Shown: positions 24,810 to 36,200 of the stretch, piece by piece | How the letters are laid out: the number at the start of each line of letters is the position of its first letter | How positions within the stretch are numbered: position 1 is the first letter of the stretch | Source: Priapulus caudatus | Taxonomy: Eukaryota; Priapulida; Priapulimorpha; Priapulimorphida; Priapulidae | NCBI RefSeq assembly: GCF_000485595.1 | Contig: NW_014577163.1 | Location: 29,441-67,982 of the forward strand | Direction of reading: 5' to 3' | DNA: 38,542 nucleotides | Notes under the pieces: generated by a model | Seen by the model: only the letters and a program-made list of their open reading frames with translations | Database searches by the model: none | What the model was told of the DNA's origin: nothing | Position numbers and translations under genes: made by a program

Positions 24810-25501
24810 AGTAGTGATCAAAATGGTTTTATGGAACGACGGTACATAGGTGAAAATACAAGAATGATATACGATATCATTGAATATACTAAAACATTCC
24901 AGTTGCCTGGTCTCCTACTACAGATAGACTTTGAAAAAGCATATGATTCTTTTGATTGGAAGTTTATATCACGGGCACTATATTTTTCAACTGCCAATCA
25001 ATTCAAAAATGGATAAGCATTTTTCAGCATCAGTCAAACTCATGTGTAATTGTAAATGGATTTGCTTCTCCATTTTTTAACTTATCTAGAGGATGTCGTC
25101 AAGGGGATCCAATTTCACCATACTTATTTATAATATGTGCTGAAATTCTAAGTATACTAATTAAAAATAATAACAATATAAAAGGAATAAGAATAAATGA
25201 AACTGAATATCTTCTCTCACAATTTGCTGATGATACTACCATTCTCTTGGATGGCACTGAGAGAAGTCTTAATAATACCTTAACTCTTTTGGAATTTTAT
25301 GCAAGCATTTCTGGGCTAAAAATAAACCTTGAAAAAACCAAAGTAAAATGGATTGGCAGTGAAGCATATTCAAGCGAACGTTTATGTACGCAATGGCCTA
25401 TCGACTGGGAAGAAAATTCTTTAAAAATATTAGGAATAAGATTTTCATTAAATCTAGCTGATATGGTGGAAAGAAATTATAAGGACAAATTAAATCTCTA
25501 A
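24810..25501 (+). pseudogene. LINE (L1/Tx1-like) reverse transcriptase fragment, frameshifted and truncated
   Basis: The fragment starts in one frame near SDQNGFMERRYIGENTRMIY, followed by LLLQIDFEKAYDSFDW, which is RT block A with its catalytic aspartate. Around 24,970-24,995 the match moves to another frame and continues with SRGCRQGDPISPYLF and then FADDTTILLDG, the block C FADD box with its catalytic aspartates, and LKINLEKTKVKWIG. These blocks and spacing are those of non-LTR retrotransposons, closest in wording to L1/Tx1-type LINEs of aquatic invertebrates. Endonuclease, the RT N-terminus and the C-terminal part after about residue 230 are missing, and a stop follows at 25,499. It is dead, and sits antisense inside the 10-kb PCBP intron. 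Its AT-rich codon use differs from the PCBP exons. Confidence 0.9.
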
Positions 25502-25695
25502 TGTATCATTGACCATTAAAACAACTTTTTTTATTTTAATGAATGATTGTGTGCGTACCCGGTCGCGCGTGTGTATGTGTGTTTTTGTGACTGTAAAAAC
25601 GCGTATTATAGCCGTAAATCCATTTTTTGTGCAATGACGAGTGAAAAAGTTCGAGCCGAATTATCTGCTATTTAGAGTACATGAATAAGACTCAC

Positions 25696-25728
25696 CTCTT
25701 CTCTGAATTTCTTTATGTTGTCTCCTTT
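25696..25728 (-). CDS. PCBP: PCBP-family KH protein, coding exon b (33-bp microexon, KH1 loop and helix)
   Basis: The minus strand reads TTTTTTACAG, then eleven codons KGDNIKKFREE, then GTGAGT. This is the second half of the KH1 GXXG loop and the following helix; vertebrate PCBPs have KGE(S/T)VKKMREE at this place. Both borders are phase 0, so skipping this exon, the 24-bp exon, or both would keep the reading frame but destroy KH1. The upstream intron is 2228 bp and carries the nested transposons at 26.4-26.9 kb. The downstream intron is about 10 kb. The exon is too short to be found by ORF length and was located by matching the KH1 consensus between splice sites. Confidence 0.93.
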
Positions 25729-26395
25729 CTGTAAAAAATAATGTAATCAACATACATTATTACATGTAATATACACATACACTCATTCTACGCATAATAA
25801 TCTTCAGCGCTCGCTGATCAGGCTAATACTTGATTGACATGAAACTGCGCCGAATAAAATTGTAACATGAATCATAAACGGGACATGTTCGAACATCACT
25901 TCGCGAGCTAAATGCGAAATGTTAATTGTACTCTTCTTCATTGCCAGTCTCCGCAATGTCTGTAATAAAATTATTGTCTCAGTTTTAATAAACGCGTCGC
26001 GGCGCTGTATTCCAGCCACTCGTGATTACAACACATTATTCAACGTGCGCGTAAAACCAGCAATCATTGTCATAATCTCCGCGCGGAATATTTAGCGCTC
26101 CTGTATTATCGTAGACGAAATTTGCGCGAGTCGATTCGAATACAAGAGCCGATACTAAACTGACGCCGCGCATATTCTAATTACAATCCGTGTGCGATAA
26201 ACAATTAGAGCGGTTGAAGTCTGGCATTATCTCTGCCTTACTAAGGCGCCTTTACATTTAACGGAAAACGATTTGGTGTATTATTAAATTTCAATATACG
26301 TGTTACTCGAAAACCAGCGATCCGTTGTTGTTAACGGCGTTAGTCAGCGAACGGGCTAGGTTAGCTACTATAAACAGTTATACGTGTATCGGATC

Positions 26396-26895
26396 AAGCC
26401 TAGCGCAGACTTGGGACTTTTTCATGCAACTCGGCTGCGATTCTAGAATGTATCTCTAATGTATCATCGTTATGTTATTCTAGAATCGCAGTCGAAGTTG
26501 CTGTGAAATCGCTATGTCTGAGAGACTGAGGGAACGTGCAACTGCAACTCGTAGCGATTCTAGTCGCTTGCAACGAGTTGCAAGAAATCAAACTGGTTTG
26601 ATTTTCAGCAACTCGTCGCTCCCAATCGCTTCGAAATCGCTTTGAAATCGCATGTGTGCGCACACACGGTGAAGCGTGCGACCGATCGCATGCGGTTGCA
26701 GGCACAGGGACCTGAGGCAAAAAAAAAGTGTTATATATATAAAGAGAAGTGTGAAGTGTTATATATATAAAGATATATATATATATCCTTCTCTTTATAT
26801 ATATAACTTTCTTTCTTTTTCTTTTTTTGGCTCAGGTCCCTGTGGTTGCAGGTTGCAGCGACGAGCAACCAAAAGTCGCAAGTCTGCGCTAGGCT
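26396..26895. mobile_element. Inverted-repeat DNA element interrupted by MITE copy A
   Basis: The left end AAGCCTAGCGCAGACTTG is matched by its reverse complement at 26,878-26,895, and the similarity extends inward (GGACTTTT against CGACTTTT). The interior is rich in AATCGCT and GTTGC words and has a hairpin with CTGCGATTCTAGAAT arms at 26.43-26.50 kb. Removing the inserted MITE and one copy of its 8-bp duplication leaves about 350 bp. No clear target duplication is visible at the outer ends and no transposase is encoded. It lies in the PCBP intron between the two KH1 microexons. Confidence 0.8.
26703..26844. mobile_element. 142-bp MITE, copy A, with 8-bp target duplication, nested in another element
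   Basis: The ends are inverted repeats: CACAGGGACCTGAGGC on the left and its near-complement, ending GGTCCCTGTG, on the right. The middle is A/T-rich with TTATATATATAAAGAGAAG arms, so the whole unit can fold into a hairpin. It is flanked by GTTGCAGG on both sides, a perfect 8-bp target-site duplication. An 8-bp duplication is characteristic of hAT-superfamily transposases, though the terminal sequence is not a textbook hAT end. It has no coding capacity, so it must have been moved by a transposase elsewhere. Confidence 0.93.
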
Positions 26896-27956
26896 TAAGC
26901 AATCGAAACCGCCGGGGCAGAAAGAACAACAGATTTCACGATCGCGCGCAAGATAACGACACTTATCAAAATTTAGGCTAAGCCGCGGTGAGGGTTTTTC
27001 TTCGCGTGCTAAGAAAAAATAAGTCGCCGTACATACGCACCACCCACCGGGCCACGCCCACCGCCCGTCACTGTACACATTCTCAGCGAGTGAGACAATT
27101 CTTACTGACGTGACTAAGGAATAGAGAAGCTATTATGGATAGTGAGTTGTTATTCATCAGCGGAGCAACACATCCTAAGCTTCTCACTTGGTGTTAGATT
27201 TAGTAAGAATCCATCCTCAAAAAGGCAACGGAGGCTCAAATTCTATTTACGATCGAGGCAGGTTTACATTCCCGCCACGCTTTATTTCTTAACAACACGC
27301 TCAAAACAACAGAACATCGCGCAAGTTATAAAGATTACCACCCGATGGCAGCACGTCTCAATCGATAATAATACATGTCACAATATCTCACACTTTGGTT
27401 GTGTTCATTAGAGGAGGCCCCCTTCTTTCATGCTCGCCATTTTTTTCATCGACGGCTCCTGTCTGCAAAGTGCCCGATCTCTCCCCCTACTATACTTTAC
27501 ATAAAAGATCCCCGATTTTTCCCGTGCGTTGGGGTTGGTGGTCAGCTAAGCCTTAACTCGCCAACAGTATGGTTGAAAGAAGGTCAAAATATTGAACATT
27601 AAGAGTATGACTAGGATACGGGTTATTCTTAAAATTAGGGTTGTGTTCCTTTACTGTTAGCCATAATTCTACGCTGATCTTAACCATAACTTCAACGTTT
27701 ACCCCCCCCCCCATCCCCACCAACAGCCCAAAGACCGCGTTTATCATGTACTGAATCTCATGCGTCATACAACGCCACTGTTGCACGAAGTAAAAATGTC
27801 TGAAATGTGCTCTCCCTAACGAACGGACTTATTGCAAGCGCAAATGCAGTAAGAACATATAATGGACGATCAATAAATGGCCGTACCACGGCAGGAAAAA
27901 CGCACTCGCTGTATTCATTAAACCAGTGATTTACTGCTGAGCCGACTGATACTTAC

Positions 27957-27980
27957 CTTGCCGATTATGCTTCCAACCTC
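27957..27980 (-). CDS. PCBP: PCBP-family KH protein, coding exon a (24-bp microexon, KH1 GXXG loop start)
   Basis: This is the most 5' coding exon visible. The minus strand reads a pyrimidine-rich tract ending TTTGTTGCAG, then eight codons EVGSIIGK, then a GTAAGT donor. EVGSIIGK is the signature of the first KH domain of poly(C)-binding proteins, and a 24-bp phase-0 exon with this content is typical of intron-bearing family members. The family binds C-rich single-stranded RNA to control mRNA stability, translation and splicing in nucleus and cytoplasm. The last G-K begins the G-K-K-G loop that contacts RNA; the loop finishes in the next exon 2.2 kb away. The exon before it, expected to end in ...LL(M)(Q/H)GK, was not found up to the window end, so the gene is partial here. 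High confidence from sequence identity and splice sites together. Confidence 0.93.
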
Positions 27981-28252
27981 CTGCAACAAAGAAAAGAGAG
28001 ATTTAATACATCTATGTCGTTTGGTGAATAGTTCATGAAAATAATGACACGTTTCAAGGAAACGCGTGCCGTTTAAAATCTGCATAATTGCAATGGGCAG
28101 TAATCGTATGCATGTAGGCCTACGCGCTATTAAAATAGCATTGTATCAGGTGTTTTATATAACCCTAGGCAAATGGTTACGAAATTAAAGACAAGATATC
28201 CCGTCAAATGTAAGTACCCGCACAAATCAGGTGTTTAATATGTTAATTATTT

Positions 28253-28253
<1 letters not shown>

Positions 28254-28309
<56 letters not shown>

Positions 28310-28312
28310 TAT
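28254..28312. repeat. (AT)n microsatellite
   Basis: About 55 bases of AT with a terminal ACATATATAT variant, 280 bp upstream of the first visible PCBP exon. Confidence 0.97.
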
Positions 28313-29110
28313 TCCATTGTCGGCCTTCCTGGTTAGCTAAGCAGGATTAGTTACAGAATTCTTCCCCAGAGTTTGAAGGTTAGCCGACGCGCGTATGTGC
28401 TGATGATAGTAGCTGTAACTCCGTGCTAGAAGCAGTGGTACAGAGATCATGAGTCCATGTTGTTGTGTTGAATTTGTTACAGAGTATAGGCCTATATCTA
28501 GGTTGTGCATGGGTTGCTCTTAGGCAATGGAATAATTTTTAAGATGCGCTCTACAACAAATCAACAATGGCTAAACACTCGATGAACTCTGCATGTTGTA
28601 CATACATAGACGAATTAGTGCAATAGATTTTAATCTTCTCATCCGGCCCTTTGCGAGGCTCCAATAGACTCCTAAAACAATTGAGCCGCTATCTTGCGCG
28701 TCCATTTTCCGGACTATAAAATTTAAAACCGACCTTACTGTTGGAAAGGTATGCGTGACACACGTCATGAGGGGTTCTTCTCATTACCCAATCTACTATT
28801 AGGGACGTTTTGTGTTTAGATATGGTTCACTAATAGGCTTTCCTACATTTTGGAGTCAAGTGGTTCAGCGCATGCGAACAGGGAGCGGTAGACGAGAGAG
28901 AATAAAGGGGGCGACTACAGTATCTTACGGGTGTTAACTGATATCCAACTTCCAACAATTCGCCCGTCCATGCCGCCCCGCTGTAACTAGCTAAATTCAG
29001 ACATGTTTGCTGATCACGCACGCGCACAAGCGCGATTAAACAATCACACGGCGAAGGAGTACGTATTTACGAATGTTTACCTAAACACATTACATTACGC
29101 AAACATACGC

Positions 29111-29111
<1 letters not shown>

Positions 29112-29155
<44 letters not shown>

Positions 29156-29231
29156 TGCATACACACACACACTCACACACACATACACACACATACACAC
29201 AAACACACACATACACACACATACACACACA
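29112..29231. repeat. (CA)n microsatellite with ACAT interruptions
   Basis: A pure CA stretch to about 29,151, then CACACATA-type units. Confidence 0.96.
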
Positions 29232-30780
29232 GAGAGAGCGCGAGAGAAAAACACGCGTAGCTGGTTGCGTAGGTGTTAGTTGTGTACATGTCATGTGTCG
29301 CCGGGCTTAGCGAAACATCACCGCGTGGTCCCCATTGAACTGGCGGCTCCATTTCGACATCAATAGCGCGCTAGGTGGCAGTCTCTCGGGTACCAGGGAT
29401 ATGTGTGTGTGTGTGAAAGATGTTGACCGAATTCGAGCTTTTGATGCACAGCCGCACGCGCGTACAAATATACACAATCACATCCGCACTCCTACGCGCT
29501 CACGTTCTTACACTTTCCACCCACACATATGTTTACGCACATAGACAAATGAATTCCATTCAATCATATCACTTTATTTTCAATTATGGAAATTGCATTT
29601 TGAAAAGTATTATAATAGTTAACCAATTTATTAACAACGCTGATAAAAAATTAAGAAGTGAAACTAAATAAATAAATATGATGAGTGACTAATTAACACG
29701 TCTTCTAGTCAACCACTCCTATTGATTACAAAACTAGATGATGACAAAATTGCTAGATAAAAAATAATATGCAATATGTGAAACCCGAGTTAGTAATTTA
29801 TTTCTTGATTTACATGATAAAATATAATAATTATATTATACATGACGACTTTTATTAATTACCACAAACATAACGATGAATTGAAGGGCACACTAGCCTT
29901 ATTGAAACAATGCTCATTACAGAACCGAAAAACAACCTCAACAAATATTTGATAAACATTTTACAAGCATTAAATAAATAATGAGTAATGTTTCACTTCA
30001 ATTAATTACATACACATTGCGATTAAGTATAAATTAAACCAATTAAATACATTTCAATACAATAAGATTAAATTAGAAAGATATTAACTGTTGAAAGAGA
30101 AGTGCTATCAGTCATACATAATAACACATGGACAGCAACAAAATCGATTTCACAATATATTGATATTCAATAGTTTTTGACCTGTGGCAGTTGAAAATCT
30201 TGGAAAACAATACATAGTATCAAAACAAAGTAGGAAAATAATACATAGTATTAAAGAATAGCTGGCCATATAACCATGCACATTCATGGTCAATGCAAAA
30301 TAATTTGGAAAAAATTAGGTAATTACTTATTTGGGATACGATACAAAAAACATAATTTGGAAGCTGATCCCAAAGCGAGCATCGCATATTGCAAACAGGG
30401 GTAGGTAAGCGTATAATAAAACAAAGTTAGAGTGTTAGTATCTACATATTGTCTGAATTTGTATATTATTCCAGCTCTTTTTGACAATTTGTTTGTAATA
30501 TGTTTAATATGAACGCTCCAAGTTGATTGTCTATATGAACGCCGTGACCAGTATGTTTGATTTCAATGCTGTGTATGTTGACTTAAAAATTAGGAAATGT
30601 AGAATTCTTAATCAAATGCTTTTGGCAAAATTTATCGATAAAATCAGCCATCGCTTCATTTATCAGTATATTTTACTTCCAGTATTCGAGTATTAAATTA
30701 AACCGGATTTTAATTTGACACAAACAGTATTTTTGTAAAGTTAGAAGCACATGGGAGATCATATATATAAATCAAGAATG

Positions 30781-30833
30781 AAAGTCGGCCTAGAAATCCT
30801 CGTGCCTAGAAAGTCGGCCTAGAAATCCTCGTG
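30781..30833. repeat. 29-bp tandem duplication
   Basis: AAAGTCGGCCTAGAAATCCT followed by CGTG occurs at 30,781 and again at 30,810, with 5 bases between. Confidence 0.93.
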
Positions 30834-32317
30834 GACCAACGCTTAATTGTGACATTAAGAATAGATGAGCGAACGTCCTCGATTGCAGTAAGTTGTGCCC
30901 GATTAGTAAGACAGCGTTTAAACGTTGTTAATTTCTAGAGCTGATCCTCTTACGCCTTAATGTTTTGGTTTATGTTAAAGTATGTCATGCTGCACAGTAT
31001 AAAAACCTTAAAAATAACATGAAATATTACACAGGTAATTTTGCCGGCAACTAGATATTCAAGAGGAGTGACATGATGGATTTACGAAATTGTCAAATCT
31101 GTAGAATGTTTATTTTTCTAAACCCAAAATTGATTTGACGAAAGTATATTACATTGGGTTATGAGGTTATCTATCCTATTATACAGACGTTTTTCAAAGA
31201 CCTTTGAGAATGGCGAGAGACGCGAAATACGAATATAATTGAAACTTATAGACAATTGTAAATAGGTATAATTTTAGCTTGTTTTACGCGGGTAGGAAAA
31301 ACTCAATACATGATACATTACTTAATAACTTTGGACAATGCCGGTACAAGTGGTGAGCCAAATTAGGCTCACAGCGAATCTTGGACCTAGTTCAACAAAT
31401 GTGAAAAGCATATGATGAACGTTAGAAAATCCACAATATTTCACAAATGGATACACGGCATCTTCAATTCGCGCGTACGCGTTTTTGCTCGGCAGCTTTA
31501 CTCCTAGTTAGCTAAAACATCTACAATCGGTAGCGGGGGGCTTAGTCGCTTAACACAATACACACGTACATCCGAAAAAAAACAGCTTTATTTCCCGACT
31601 CGGACGCGAGAACCGCTTATGAAGCTAATACAGCCGCTGTCGCTGGGCGTTACTGGCCTTGTGTAACACAGCGCTCGTGTTTCGCAGCGCATTTAGCCGA
31701 GCGGCAATACACACGTGTGCGGATTGCCAGGAGTGTGTATTTCATGCACATTGCGCGAAAAAAACACCGGGAGAATTTTCACTCCGCTTTGCAAAATTAT
31801 CATTTATCGCCACAGGAGCAGATTCTCCTTTAATTCTAATATGTGTGGAATCCCACTTAGAACAAGACACGCGATTCCATCTCATGCTGGCCATGAAGCT
31901 TGTGTTTCCTGTTTATTTCATATTATGTATTATTTAGATTTTTGTTCAATTTCTGTGGGACGAGTGTTACGCTGACGGACAGACGTTATTTGAAAGCCTA
32001 TTTGAAAGCTATTATCGTTCCTCGCCTTTCTTTCCAGAAAACCCGACGCTATTTCCAATCTCCATCAGTAGGTTACGCTACGACATCACGTCAGTAAGCT
32101 TTCCCCACTCTATAGAGCATGCAGGTCTAATCGTTTCACAGGGTAAACATTTTTTGCACAGCGCAAACACCACTATAATAGCCAGCCTATATCCCGTCAT
32201 TTTCTGACTCATGGACGATATTGCGTAGCAAATTAAAGACAAAGTAAATACTTCACAGATTCAACAACGAACAAGCAACTCACGTCCATTATCATCGTAA
32301 GGCAGAACACGATAAGA

Positions 32318-33440
32318 TTTAGTTAAAAAGTTGACGAGTTGATCAACTAATCGACCAAGAGTCGGCAGTGTAAACGTAAAAGTTGAGCGCTCAACTAGTT
32401 GATGTCATCTAGCTGAGAGATTAGAACATCTTTTTGCCACGCAGTCACTCAGATAATAGCAATCAGGAGGTGTGTCCCTCCGCCCAGGGGGGATATAATT
32501 TCCGCGCGTGTTTTTGCTATCGGCGCCACACAGGATACTAGTACACCCTGGTGCGAATTAATAGCGTAGCTGCCGCGGGAAGCAGCATATAATGGACATG
32601 TGACAAGCAGGTAACAGTCTGTGGTGTCAAACTCCTCTGGTTCGTTTTACAAGATTTGATTTAGTCTTGTTGACAATATCTTTAATGCAAAATTGCTATT
32701 TTCTCACCACCTTGCGTCTATAGTATAGTAAGGTTATATAAAACATGTAGGAAAGCTCCATAACCAATTTATTTCCAACGCCATCGCTAACAAAACTAAA
32801 AGCGTGTATACCGTCACAAATTGTGATTATCATTTTGGTTTATCATTGCGATATTATAATATAATATTATCAGGAGTGTATAATAGCGGAGCTTCGACCC
32901 GCGCGAGGGAGCACCATACTTAAAAAAATCGATATGGTAACCCATCAACTTCATTTTTGATGGCGTGTCCGTCCGTCCGTACGTACGTACGTACGTCCGT
33001 GTACACATGGAAACCCTGTGGTACCACCTAGAAAAATGCATATCTCAAGAAGTAAACACTTCCACACAACCAACCTTTGACAAATGTTGTCTTAGGGGCA
33101 GGGGGTAACACCATTGTCACGTGATATGACGTCATCACTGACGATGATACAGCAAGTTGCCCAATAAGCCTATCCTCTTCTTACGGGTTGCCTATCGTGG
33201 ATTATCGTGGAGTCACCTATCGGGAGCTCCGCTTTTAGGCGGTGCCTAAATCTATATATTACATGCAAAAATGCGTACCCGCATCGCCCCGCGCACACTG
33301 CGTGTGAAATGTTGAAACGTTTGCCGACTCGCGGTCGATAATGTAAATGCTTTGAATATCTGATAGAAAAGTTAATATTACGTTGAAAAGTTCATCAACT
33401 CGTCAATTCTTCAACTTAAAGTTGATAGTGTGAACCCAGC
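32318..33440. mobile_element. Candidate 1.1-kb inverted-repeat element
   Basis: The left segment at about 32,323-32,350 (AAGTTGACGAGTTGATCAACT) and the right segment at 33,376-33,415 (GTTCATCAACTCGTCAATTC) are imperfect reverse complements. Inside lies a second unit, 32,885-33,233, whose ends AGCGGAGCT and AGCTCCGCT are inverted repeats, suggesting nesting. No coding capacity or target duplication is visible, so the outer limits are approximate. Confidence 0.45.
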
Positions 33441-33539
33441 TTTAGTGTTTGCAGTGATTTAGTCGGTTCCACATATGCATGGGATTCTGAATATTGACGG
33501 TCCAGTGTAGACGATTTACAGCAAGTTTGCCTACGCGTG

Positions 33540-33735
33540 CGCAGTCATCGGCATATACACTCCCACACACGCCCTCAGTCACATAGGCACGCCCGTAAAT
33601 ACTCACGGACACACACATGTATGCACACACCGAATTATACACACACAACCGCGCACGCGCGTGTGCACACGCACACACTCACACACGCACGCACGCAGAC
33701 AGGCAAGCGTACACACACATGTACACGCGCACATG
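33540..33735. repeat. CA/GC-rich imperfect microsatellite
   Basis: Mixed CACA, ACGC and ACAT units. The His/Thr-rich open frame here is an artefact. Confidence 0.85.
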
Positions 33736-34499
33736 CGCGCAGCCAATGTTATCTACACGCCACAACCAAGCGTATACACACTAAATGTCAAACATTGATT
33801 TTTTCAATTGAACGCCAGATTGGATCTTGATGGAATCGCAACGATTTTATGTTGCATCTTGATGGACGTCGAAGATTTTATGTTGCATCTTGAAAGATTG
33901 ATTTTCACTTTTTTCAGTTTGAAACTCGAGTAAAAGTCAATGATTATCAGATTTGATTTTTCGATTGAACATTCACAACCTAAGCAAATCTAAATTTTAT
34001 AGGTCACGTGTCAATTCAAAATGCGCGTTTTGACATTTTTAATTTTGCAACAATGAAAGAATGTCGTGCATCGCTAGGAATTAAGAAATGATATCGCTCA
34101 AGACGCAATAAACATTTTGAAAAGAAAGAATAGATATAGATAGATAGAGATGCACACGTTTTCGTTGTGTTACGATGTGTTCATATCCAATTTTCTATGC
34201 TATAACTGCATAAAATCTTATTGCTTTTCAGGTTAGTGTGATCAGTGATATATCCGCTGTGAGGTGATACTATATTTTGCTATATTTTAATCGGATTGAG
34301 CGTTTCTGAGCAAGAATTTTGCAAATATTCCTTTAATGTTTTTACTGGAAATATTACTGTGTTGTGTTTAAGTTGGTATTCTATTGTGCACGCTTAGTTT
34401 TTCTATAAGTCTAGGAGCTGATCATTCAGCATATCTATTCAGACATTATTAGCGGACCTAGCTGTTATTAATTTCATACAGAAATGCTTAAAGAAAATG

Positions 34500-34630
34500 C
34501 CAACTCCAATCCTTATCCCAATTCCTATCCTTAGCACTAACCATAACACTAACCCTAGCATTAATGGTAACACTAACCCAAATCCCAACTCTAACACCAT
34601 ACTTAATCCTAACCATTACAGTAATGCTAA
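34500..34630. repeat. Degenerate CTAACC repeats
   Basis: Imperfect ACTAACC, CCTAACC and CCAACTC units, the complement type of the 22.6-kb block. It is too degenerate to be a true telomere tract. Confidence 0.75.
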
Positions 34631-35038
34631 ACTTAGCTATGTCCTGTAGGTCCCGTGTTCTTTTCTCCAACCGGCGAGGCATCGAAGCTGTGTGTGTTTG
34701 CTAGTGTATAAGTGCGTGGCATTATATACTACTGCATTTTATGCCAATCATGTGATACTAAAATTGCCGGCGTGAATGCATGACCGGTTCCTGCTTTTAG
34801 GTCAGAACAGTTTACAACGGCTGAGAAGCTAACGAAGTAAAGGGTTCGATGTATGGATGAAGTAAGCGAGTATAACTATGTTGATGAACATGTATTTAGA
34901 CATTAGGGCACGTAGGTAGGTGGGATAAAATTACGCATACCGGTATCTACGTATCACGTGGGTGCGGGCGTGAGTGGCTGGTTGGTCAGATAGCGTTGAG
35001 CGTAGCATGGCAGGCAGCATGCATGCAGTCACACTGAG

Positions 35039-35294
35039 AGGGTCTATGACTCTATGTCCCCCAGGGTACTGCCGGAACGTACCCTGGGTACGGTCCGGTA
35101 TACCGGAACGTACCCTAGTACTATCTAATATGCCGGACCGTACCTCGCCTACTCCACTAACGAGTCTAACGAGTCGCCCACGCCTACTTCCTAACCCTAA
35201 CCCTAACCATATCAGATAGTTACCAGGGTACGTTCCGGTATACCGGACCGTACTCAGGGTACGTTCCGGCAGTACCCTGGGGGACATAGACCCT
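35039..35294. mobile_element. Foldback element with CCCTAA units, copy 2
   Basis: The arms of about 75 bp are nearly exact reverse complements: both read inward from GGTCTATGTCCCCCAGGG through TACTGCCGGAACGTACCCTG. The left arm has an extra 8-bp ACTCTATG. The centre contains CCTAACCCTAACCCTAACC (35,191-35,209), telomere-like repeats in the orientation opposite to copy 1. TGAG is found at or one base from both edges, the complement of CTCA seen around copy 1, so this 4-bp motif is either a preferred target or part of the element. Confidence 0.9.
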
Positions 35295-35530
35295 ATGAGC
35301 TGCAGTAACCTAGTCAGACGCTTAGGCAGCGAAGCGACACGCAAGAGGATAGACGGGCCGACAGGTAAATACACTTTATAATGCGACATTAACGCCGTAC
35401 ATGACGCTCACATGCGGCGACTAATAGCCAGCGGCGCACCGCTGACGTACGTCACGGCCCGCAGTGCTGACATCTGACGAAAACCCACGCGCACGTTGCT
35501 TACACGCCGTTGTTGACAAGGAACCCCTAT

Positions 35531-35675
35531 CACAGGGACCTGAGGCAAAAAAAAGTGTTATATATATATATATATAAAGAGAAGGTTATATATTATAACC
35601 GTTATATATATCACTTATATATATAGCTTCTCTTTATATATATAACTTCTTTTTTTTTCGCCTTAGGTCCCTGTG
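35531..35675. mobile_element. 145-bp MITE, copy B, with 8-bp target duplication
   Basis: Same family as the copy at 26.7 kb: identical first 16 bases CACAGGGACCTGAGGC, A-run, TTATATATA core, AAAGAGAAG arms, and ending GGTCCCTGTG. It is flanked by ACCCCTAT on both sides, a different perfect 8-bp duplication, which proves independent insertion. The inner AT tracts differ in length between copies. Similarity of the termini suggests recent activity. Confidence 0.93.
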
Positions 35676-35999
35676 ACCCCTATACCCCAACCCGACTAAG
35701 CTCCACGTCCACGCCCCGCAAGGTGCAGCTCGTTGCCACTAAATGGAATTCACTGCGGACGGCAAAGCTAATGCGAGTGTCAACTTATTACTCGCCGAGA
35801 GACGGACGCTCAATGACACATCGATTTACTTCCTTCGCTTTTTGGTTTCCACGCGCGAATTTTGCATGAATGCGAGCATTGACACGCACAGAACACGATA
35901 TCGGTGCGGACTTATCGGTGCAACAAAGGTGCCGTCGTGTACGATACAGCGCGAATAGTACTGCGAGTCTTAGTCATCAGCAGAAAAACCCTTCATAAA

Positions 36000-36200
36000 A
36001 TCCATCCAACAATCCATACATCCTTTCATTCATCCATCAACATATTCATACATCAACGAATCCATCTATCCATCCATCCATCTATCCATCCATCCATCCA
36101 GCTATCCATCCATCAATCAATCAATCCATCCAACTCTCCATGCATCTAACTACCATTCCATTCATTCATCAATCCATCCATCCATCCATGCATTCAACTA
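36000..36200. repeat. (ATCC)n tetranucleotide array
   Basis: Imperfect CATCCATC units, the complementary type to the 21.9-kb array. Confidence 0.94.

Larger units (their letters stand above)
15648..25695 (-). other. 10-kb intron of the PCBP gene between exons b and c
   Basis: Bounded by the GTGAGT donor of exon b and the TTTGCAG acceptor of exon c. It contains most of the repeats of the gene: the GT-rich block at 16.4-17.0 kb, dispersed-repeat copy 2 at 17.4 kb, a candidate solo LTR at 18.9-19.5 kb, a tetranucleotide array at 21.9 kb, a hairpin element at 22.5 kb, two minisatellites at 23.8 and 24.3 kb, and an antisense LINE fragment at 24.8-25.5 kb. Between 19.5 and 21.8 kb I see no gene or clear repeat. 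Confidence 0.85.

Noticed and set aside
31659-31937. Plus-strand frame with a CxxC...HxxC zinc-finger-like string
   Set aside because: The metal-ligand spacing fits no zinc-finger class I know, there are no splice sites in support, and the rest is unrelated hydrophobic sequence.
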